Below, in pieces: positions 5,581 through 9,748 of a stretch of 9,748 nt of DNA. The DNA comes from Pseudomonadota bacterium (lineage in GTDB: Bacteria; Pseudomonadota; Alphaproteobacteria; Rhizobiales; Xanthobacteraceae): positions 1-9,748 of the forward strand of contig JAEYVN010000325.1 in NCBI GenBank assembly GCA_023431725.1. The letters are read 5' to 3'. The translations under genes were made by a program, and so were the position numbers. How positions within the stretch are numbered: the stretch's first letter is position 1; each line of letters starts with the position of its first letter. The notes beneath the pieces are model-generated. The model did not search any database. It was not told the origin of the DNA and saw only the letters and a list, made by a program, of their open reading frames with translations.

Positions 5581-7578
5581 ATGTGGCGTGAGTTTGCGGT
5601 CAAGGCCGGACACGGGGAGCCGGCACGATCCCAACGCGATGTGCCCGGCCTGGCCGGGCGTGATGCGCGAGCCGATCTCGATTCTAGCCGGATTCGTCAC
5701 CGGCTTGCACGCTGTCCGGAGATCGATTGCGTCCGGCATCTTGTCCATCCGGCTCGGATCGCGGCTGCCGAATTGCGGGCGGCGGAAATCGGGACGGGCG
5801 CCGATCATGTCCTGATCACCGAAGGCATCCTGTCCGAGCGTGAGTATGTCCGCGCCTTTGGCTTCCATTACGGCATCGGCGTCGAAACGCTGGCAGACGT
5901 GCCGCGGCATGCCTGTCCGCTCGACGACGACACGCTGCTGACCCATCTTGCCAACGGCGTTCTGCCGCTGCGGGCCCGAGGCGGGTTGGTCTGGGTATTC
6001 GCCCCGCGACAACTGTCAGCGCGGCTGCTCATCGATCTGCTACGCCGCTTTCCGCAGGAGCGGCCGCGTCTGCGCATCACCACCACGGAATGGCTGCGCG
6101 ACTTCATCCATCGGCAGATGGACGCGGCAATCGGCAAAAAGGCCGCATCCGAGCTTCGCGAGACGCGGCCGGAGTTCTCCGCCGGCACGACGCGAAGCCG
6201 CATGCCGCTCGGGTTGGCCGCCATCGGCCTGGCAATGATGCTGCTTCTGGCCGGGCTGCAGAACAGCATGACGGTCATCGTCGACCTGGCGCTGGCTTTT
6301 ATCTTCCTGGGCTGGAGCGGCCTGCGCGTCTTCGCCATTCTTCTGTCCTCGGTGCCGCAACGTGCGGCGCTCGTGCGCGACAACGCCGATCTTCCGCTCT
6401 ATTCGATCATCGCCGCGGTCTATAACGAGGCGGAATCCGTGCCGGCGCTCGTCGAAGCGCTGCAAAGCATCGACTATCCAACCGAACGGCTCGACATCAA
6501 GCTCATCGTCGAGCGCGACGATACGCTGACACGCGATGCGCTGGCCCAGCTCGATCTCGCCGCGCCATTCGAGGTGATCGTTGCGCCGTCTGCCGGGCCA
6601 CGCACCAAGCCGAAAGCGCTCAATGCCGCGCTGCCCTTCGTGCGCGGCCAATATGTGGTCGTTTACGACGCCGAGGATCGGCCAGAGCCGGCCCAATTGC
6701 GGATCGCGCTTGCGGCATTCGAAAGCGGCGATAGGCGACTCGCCTGCGTGCAGGCGCGGCTGACCATCGACAACACAGCCGACAGCTGGCTGACCCGTCT
6801 GTTCACGGCCGAATACGCCGGACTGTTCGATGTCTTCCTGCCGGGGCTGGCCGCTTTCCGCATGCCGTTGCCGCTCGGCGGCACCTCGAACCACTTCCGT
6901 ACGGAAACTTTGCGCGCACTCGGCGGCTGGGATCCCTACAACGTCACGGAAGATGCCGACATCGGCATTCGTCTCGCGCGCCACAAACTGCACACCACCA
7001 TCATCCCGTCATCGACCTACGAGGAAGCACCGGCACGCACCAGAGCATGGATCAGGCAACGCACGCGCTGGTTCAAGGGCTACCTGCAGACGTGGGCCGT
7101 GCACATGCACAATCCGCTGAAGCTCTGGCGCGATCTGGGCACCGGCGGCTTTCTCGTCTTTCAGATGGTTGTTGGCGGCGCTGTGCTGGCGGCACTTGTG
7201 CACGGCATCTTTGCCGCCGTCGTTACATGGCAATTGGCATCGGGCCTGTTCTGGTCGACGAAATCCGGCGTCTTCGAGGTGCTGTTCGTCGGCCTTTACG
7301 TCACCAGCTTGACCACCGGCTACGCCCTGTCAGCCCTGCTCGGCTTCATCGGCCTGTCACGACGGCGCGCTCTCGGCAGCGCGTGGTATCTGATCCTCAC
7401 GCCGTGCTATTGGCTGCTGCTCTCAGTCGCCGCCTGGCGCGCAGTGTTTCAGCTGATCCGCTCGCCTTCCCGATGGGAAAAGACGCAACACGGCCTGGCG
7501 CGTCATTCGCGACGCGGAAGGGTTACAGGTAACGCTTCAGGTCTGCCGCCGCGTCTTCCGGCTTCCGCTTCAGATTGA
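5581..7578 (+). CDS. Membrane-bound family 2 glycosyltransferase with N-terminal GspE/MshE-like domain
   Basis: A 665-residue inner-membrane enzyme that should polymerise or transfer sugars from nucleotide donors to a growing polysaccharide. Three parts are visible. First is an N-terminal cytoplasmic domain (about 50-180; HPARI..GADHVLITEGILSEREYVRAF) resembling the N-terminal domain of type II secretion/pilus ATPases, where it binds partners or cyclic di-GMP. Then come two membrane spans (about 209-226 and 231-255). The GT2 domain (about 272-510) follows, with AAVYNEAES (278-286), ERDD (311-314), DAED (363-366), TED (456-458) and QRTRW (493-497), the D, DxD, TED and QxxRW motifs of processive cellulose-synthase-like enzymes. 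Three more spans follow (about 521-550, 565-592, 603-625). The sugar made is unknown. A GTG at 5641 is an alternative start. The last 25 or so residues are basic and proline-rich, overlap the SCO1 gene, and are probably not conserved. Confidence 0.9.
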   Translation: MWREFAVKAGHGEPARSQRDVPGLAGRDARADLDSSRIRHRLARCPEIDCVRHLVHPARIAAAELRAAEIGTGADHVLITEGILSEREYVRAFGFHYGIGVETLADVPRHACPLDDDTLLTHLANGVLPLRARGGLVWVFAPRQLSARLLIDLLRRFPQERPRLRITTTEWLRDFIHRQMDAAIGKKAASELRETRPEFSAGTTRSRMPLGLAAIGLAMMLLLAGLQNSMTVIVDLALAFIFLGWSGLRVFAILLSSVPQRAALVRDNADLPLYSIIAAVYNEAESVPALVEALQSIDYPTERLDIKLIVERDDTLTRDALAQLDLAAPFEVIVAPSAGPRTKPKALNAALPFVRGQYVVVYDAEDRPEPAQLRIALAAFESGDRRLACVQARLTIDNTADSWLTRLFTAEYAGLFDVFLPGLAAFRMPLPLGGTSNHFRTETLRALGGWDPYNVTEDADIGIRLARHKLHTTIIPSSTYEEAPARTRAWIRQRTRWFKGYLQTWAVHMHNPLKLWRDLGTGGFLVFQMVVGGAVLAALVHGIFAAVVTWQLASGLFWSTKSGVFEVLFVGLYVTSLTTGYALSALLGFIGLSRRRALGSAWYLILTPCYWLLLSVAAWRAVFQLIRSPSRWEKTQHGLARHSRRGRVTGNASGLPPRLPASASD

Positions 7579-8119
7579 ACGGCGTAATGAACCGTCCCTT
7601 CTTGTCCATCAGATAGACAAGAGCAGTGTGATCCATGGTGTAGCCGCCGCCATCGAGCGGCACTTTCTTGGAGTAGACGCGATAGGCTTTTTCCATGGCT
7701 GCGACCGCAGCCGGGTCGCCGGTCAGTCCGCGCAGACGCGGATCGAAGCTCGACAGATATTCCTTCATCACCTCGGGCGTATCGCGTTCGGGATCAACCG
7801 TGACGAAAAACGCGCTGACCTTGTCGCCGTCGCTGCCGAGCGCCTTGTATAGCTCCGACATGTCGAACAACGCCGTTGGGCAAATATCCGGACAATGGGT
7901 GAAACCGAAAAAGATCAACGATGGCTTGCCGTTCAGAACGTCTTCGGTCACCGCCTGCCCGTTCTGATCGACGAGCTTGAATGGCCCGCCGATCGCCGAC
8001 GGTGTTGCAACCTGCACCGGGTTGCGTCCGACCACGAGCAACAGCACGACGGAAATCGCCAGAAGACCAGCCAGGAACGCGGCGATAACGGTGATGATTC
8101 GGGCTGCTTGTGGGCTCAT
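7523..8119 (-). CDS. SCO1/SenC/PrrC family copper chaperone for cytochrome oxidase
   Basis: A 198-residue protein anchored in the inner membrane by one N-terminal helix (about 8-30), with a thioredoxin-fold domain in the periplasm. SCO proteins deliver copper to the CuA site of cytochrome c oxidase or keep its cysteines reduced. The copper ligands are all present: C76 and C80 in THCPDICP (CxxxC) and His164 in YTMDHTALVY. DPERDTPEVMKEY (109-121) is also typical. The frame is open to 8302, but the ATG at 8119 directly precedes the anchor and gives normal length. Its Shine-Dalgarno is weak. The 55-residue membrane protein gene lies 64 bases upstream on the same strand and is likely co-transcribed. 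The 3' end overlaps the convergent glycosyltransferase gene by 56 bases. It is not adjacent to the oxidase genes. Confidence 0.93.
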   Translation of the reverse strand: MSPQAARIITVIAAFLAGLLAISVVLLLVVGRNPVQVATPSAIGGPFKLVDQNGQAVTEDVLNGKPSLIFFGFTHCPDICPTALFDMSELYKALGSDGDKVSAFFVTVDPERDTPEVMKEYLSSFDPRLRGLTGDPAAVAAMEKAYRVYSKKVPLDGGGYTMDHTALVYLMDKKGRFITPFNLKRKPEDAAADLKRYL

Positions 8120-8183
8120 GAATGGGTCCGGATGTGAACGCGGCTTGTTCGCCGCAGTCAGCGCTTGTCTCTCAACACCATGC

Positions 8184-8351
8184 TCAGAAACAGGCCGCGA
8201 TGCCGGCGCGAACGATCTCGAAAAACACGGCCGTGCCGTAATAGACCCAGAGCGCACACGCCACCGCAAACAGACTACCGACCACCGCACTGACCGCGGC
8301 AACCGGCCAAAGGGCGCGTCGTGGTGTCACTGTAGGGAGCGCATCTGCCAT
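8184..8351 (-). CDS. Small single-span membrane protein of 55 residues, upstream of SCO1
   Basis: An ATG at 8351 opens a 55-codon frame ending at TGA (8186-8184). The product has a short N-terminal part with two arginines (MADALPTVTPRRALWP), one hydrophobic span (about 15-37), then YYGTAVFFEIVRAGIAACF. Clean membrane topology, GC-rich codons like its neighbours, and its position 64 bases before SCO1 on the same strand make it a real gene. I recall similar short proteins with an FFE..RAGIAACF end in Bradyrhizobium relatives, but no named family comes to mind. The context suggests a helper in cytochrome oxidase or copper handling, which is inference. No Shine-Dalgarno is seen before the ATG. 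A possible promoter ends only six bases upstream, so the message may be nearly leaderless. Confidence 0.72.
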   Translation of the reverse strand: MADALPTVTPRRALWPVAAVSAVVGSLFAVACALWVYYGTAVFFEIVRAGIAACF

Positions 8352-8357
8352 CCCGGT

Positions 8358-8386
8358 GAAATAAGCCTATCTTGCAGCCCGATCAA
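8358..8386 (-). promoter_or_regulatory. Possible promoter for the small membrane protein and SCO1
   Basis: On the minus strand TTGATC (8386-8381) and TATTTC (8363-8358) are spaced by 17 bases. The -35 is fair and the -10 matches TATAAT only at its first three positions. Transcription would begin at or within a base or two of the ATG at 8351, giving a leaderless message, which would fit the absent Shine-Dalgarno. Confidence 0.28.
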
Positions 8387-8463
8387 CGGCCCTGACGATT
8401 TGCCGCTTGCGGGATGGAACCGTTCTGACATCGTGTCGTTACGAGAAGCTGGACAACGTGCCG

Positions 8464-8482
8464 AGAGAGCATGATCCCGAAG
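8464..8482. repeat. Possible half copy of the GCATGATC intergenic element
   Basis: AGAGAGCATGATCCCGAAG resembles the left half of the palindrome at 2051-2094: they share GCATGATC, followed by a GAA-containing segment. No right arm with GGTTTTCC follows, so it would be a decayed or partial copy. The rest of the 195-base gap between the small membrane protein and the TerC gene (8352-8546) shows no clear riboswitch. I looked for a yybP-ykoY manganese riboswitch, often found before TerC genes, and saw none. Confidence 0.3.
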
Positions 8483-8546
8483 CCCCTGTTAAGACAATAG
8501 TCCTAATTTAACCGTCACCTCTTGGATCACGCAAAAATCCGCCGCC

Positions 8547-9293
8547 ATGGACAGCCTCCTCGCCCTTGCAACCGATCCCGCCGCATGGATCGCGCTCGTG
8601 ACCCTTGTGGTGCTGGAGGTGGTGCTGGGGATCGACAACCTGATCTTCATCGCGATCCTGACCAACAAGCTCCCGGCCCATCAGCAGCAGCGCGCGCGCA
8701 CCATCGGCATAGGCCTTGCGCTGTTCCTGCGGCTCGCGTTGCTGGGCACGATCGCGATCATTGTGCAGCTGACCACGCCGCTGTTCACGGCCTTCGGCCA
8801 TCCCTTCTCATGGCGCGACTTGATCCTGATTGCCGGTGGCCTGTTCCTCGTGTGGAAAGCGACGACCGAAATTCATCACAATGTCGACCCGGACCCCGGT
8901 CCGGACATGTTCGACAAGAAGACCGCGCAACTCGGATTTGCGTCGGCCATCGGCCAGATCCTGGTGCTCGATCTCGTCTTCTCGATCGACAGCATCATCA
9001 CCGCCGTCGGCATGACCGATCATATTCCGATCATGGTGACAGCCGTGATCGTGGCCGTGCTGGTGATGCTGCTGGCTGCGACGCCACTGTCGAATTTCAT
9101 CGGCCGCAATCCGACGGTAGTGATGCTGGCGCTCGGCTTCCTCCTCATGATCGGCATGGCGCTGATCGCCGAAGGCTTCGGCGCGAAAATTCCGAAGGGT
9201 TATATCTACGCGGCGATGGCGTTCTCGGCCTTCATCGAGTTCCTGAACATCCTGGCACGGAATGCACGCAAGAAGGCGGGAACGAGCACTTAG
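8547..9293 (+). CDS. TerC family integral membrane protein, probable metal ion exporter
   Basis: A 248-residue inner-membrane protein of the TerC family. Characterised relatives export manganese or supply it to secreted proteins, and others are linked to tellurite resistance. The family's two repeats are plain: [15 protein letters not shown] (24-38) and [15 protein letters not shown] (142-156), each with an Asp in a helix that contributes to metal coordination in the family. Hydrophobic segments lie near 13-37, 54-76, 90-104, 133-155, 162-180, 191-210 and 218-237, giving the usual seven spans. A polar loop (107-128, [16 protein letters not shown]) separates the halves. It lacks the C-terminal CBS/CorC domains of longer relatives such as YoaE. 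The ion is not predictable from sequence alone. The ATG at 8547 has no strong Shine-Dalgarno, but there is no better in-frame start. Confidence 0.93.
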   Translation: MDSLLALATDPAAWIALVTLVVLEVVLGIDNLIFIAILTNKLPAHQQQRARTIGIGLALFLRLALLGTIAIIVQLTTPLFTAFGHPFSWRDLILIAGGLFLVWKATTEIHHNVDPDPGPDMFDKKTAQLGFASAIGQILVLDLVFSIDSIITAVGMTDHIPIMVTAVIVAVLVMLLAATPLSNFIGRNPTVVMLALGFLLMIGMALIAEGFGAKIPKGYIYAAMAFSAFIEFLNILARNARKKAGTST

Positions 9294-9328
9294 CCCTTCC
9301 CCGCTCACCCTGCATACGGGCGATGTGT

Positions 9329-9365
9329 GCCGTGATTGGCTTTCCTGTTTGCCAATCGTGACGGC
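9329..9365 (+). terminator. Strong bulged hairpin downstream of the TerC gene
   Basis: GCCGT+GATTGGC (9329-9340) pairs with GCCAATC+ACGGC (9351-9357 and 9361-9365): twelve base pairs around a ten-base loop, with a three-base bulge (GTG). It lies 36 bases after the TerC stop. No T-run follows, so a classical intrinsic terminator is not certain. Transcript end protection is another option. Confidence 0.4.
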
Positions 9366-9382
9366 TGCCGATACGAGGCAGC
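9364..9382 (+). terminator. Second hairpin followed by TTT, candidate terminator
   Basis: GCTGCC (9364-9369) and GGCAGC (9377-9382) form a perfect six-pair, GC-rich stem with a seven-base loop, followed by TTT then Cs. It shares two bases with the hairpin before it, so the full forms of both cannot exist together. Termination after the TerC gene is likely but the U-tract is short. Confidence 0.4.
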
Positions 9383-9406
9383 TTTCCCCGCTGCATCCCC
9401 GCCGAC

Positions 9407-9748
9407 ATGCCGTCCGATTCATTGTTCCTGCTTAGCCTGGCCATCAAGATGGCGGTGGCCGCCGGCTTCGTGATTGCCGCCACGGTGATCGCCGAGCGGG
9501 CCGGCGCGTTCATTGGGTCCCTGATCGTAACGTTGCCGATCTCCACGGGACCGGCTTATGTCTTCATTGCCCTCGATCACGACACAGACTTTGTCGCGCG
9601 GGCCGCTCTGACCAGCGTCGCCAACAATGTTCCGACGATCATTTACACGGCGATATTCGTCTTCCTGGCGCAGCGCTTCAGTGCATGGGCCAGCGTGGCG
9701 ATCGGTCTGTCCGCATGGGCCATCATCACGCTGCTGCTGAACCTGACG
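9407..9748 (+). CDS. N-terminal part of an unidentified integral membrane protein, cut by the window end
   Basis: From the ATG at 9407 the frame stays open for 114 codons to the end of the window. The product is highly hydrophobic: spans near 6-29, 34-54 and 71-88, and another from about 92 to the edge, with a charged loop ALDHDTDFVAR (55-65). The first helix pair contains IAATVIAERAGAFIG, followed by LIVTLPISTGPAYVF, a small-residue-rich pattern seen in transporters. I do not recognise a named family, though I have a faint memory of similar hypothetical membrane proteins in Rhizobiales. Codon use matches its neighbours and no competing frame is plausible. There is no clear Shine-Dalgarno. 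It may be in one unit with the TerC gene 113 bases upstream, but the two hairpins between them argue against it. Confidence 0.75.
   Translation, partial: MPSDSLFLLSLAIKMAVAAGFVIAATVIAERAGAFIGSLIVTLPISTGPAYVFIALDHDTDFVARAALTSVANNVPTIIYTAIFVFLAQRFSAWASVAIGLSAWAIITLLLNLT

Noticed and set aside
8120..8302. A 61-residue N-terminal extension of the SCO1 protein.
   Set aside because: It overlaps the small membrane protein gene in another frame, is arginine-rich without family likeness, and the ATG at 8119 directly precedes the membrane anchor.
8352..8546. A yybP-ykoY manganese riboswitch in front of the TerC gene.
   Set aside because: The conserved loop sequences and three-way junction of that riboswitch could not be found in the leader.

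Overview
The window looks like a core chromosomal segment of a high-GC alphaproteobacterium, most likely of the order Rhizobiales (Bradyrhizobium/Rhodopseudomonas/Xanthobacteraceae-like). The main evidence is a class I lysyl-tRNA synthetase, a class 2 dihydroorotate dehydrogenase, GC-rich codon use throughout, and intergenic palindromes of the type scattered through such genomes. No rRNA, tRNA, CRISPR, insertion sequence, integrase or other mobile-element gene is visible, and no gap between genes exceeds about 200 bases.

Left part (1-2100): the last codons of a plus-strand gene run in from outside the window. A palindromic repeat separates them from pyrD on the minus strand (pyrimidine synthesis). 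Facing away from pyrD is a CI/LexA-like helix-turn-helix repressor of the S24 peptidase family. It keeps the catalytic serine and an Ala-Gly bond, but carries glutamine where the catalytic lysine should be. Two short dyads between the divergent genes are good operator candidates. A second palindromic element closes the repressor gene.

Middle part (2122-7578): a minus-strand run reads solitary periplasmic solute-binding protein, then lysS (class I), then a TauE/SafE-type anion permease. lysS and the permease are 13 bases apart and probably co-transcribed. Divergent from the binding protein is a membrane-bound processive family 2 glycosyltransferase with a GspE/MshE-type N-terminal domain. It probably makes or exports an extracellular polysaccharide.

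Right part (7523-9748): a SCO1/SenC copper chaperone on the minus strand overlaps the end of the glycosyltransferase gene by 56 bases. It is preceded by a 55-residue single-span membrane protein that is easy to miss. Together they look like a small cytochrome oxidase-assembly unit. On the plus strand follow a TerC-family membrane protein (probable metal exporter), a region with two strong hairpins, and the start of an unidentified integral membrane protein cut by the window end.

Nothing here amounts to a clear new biological system. The points most worth a second look are the lysine-to-glutamine change in the repressor with its nearby dyads, the small membrane protein beside SCO1, the domain fusion in the glycosyltransferase, and the intergenic palindromes.
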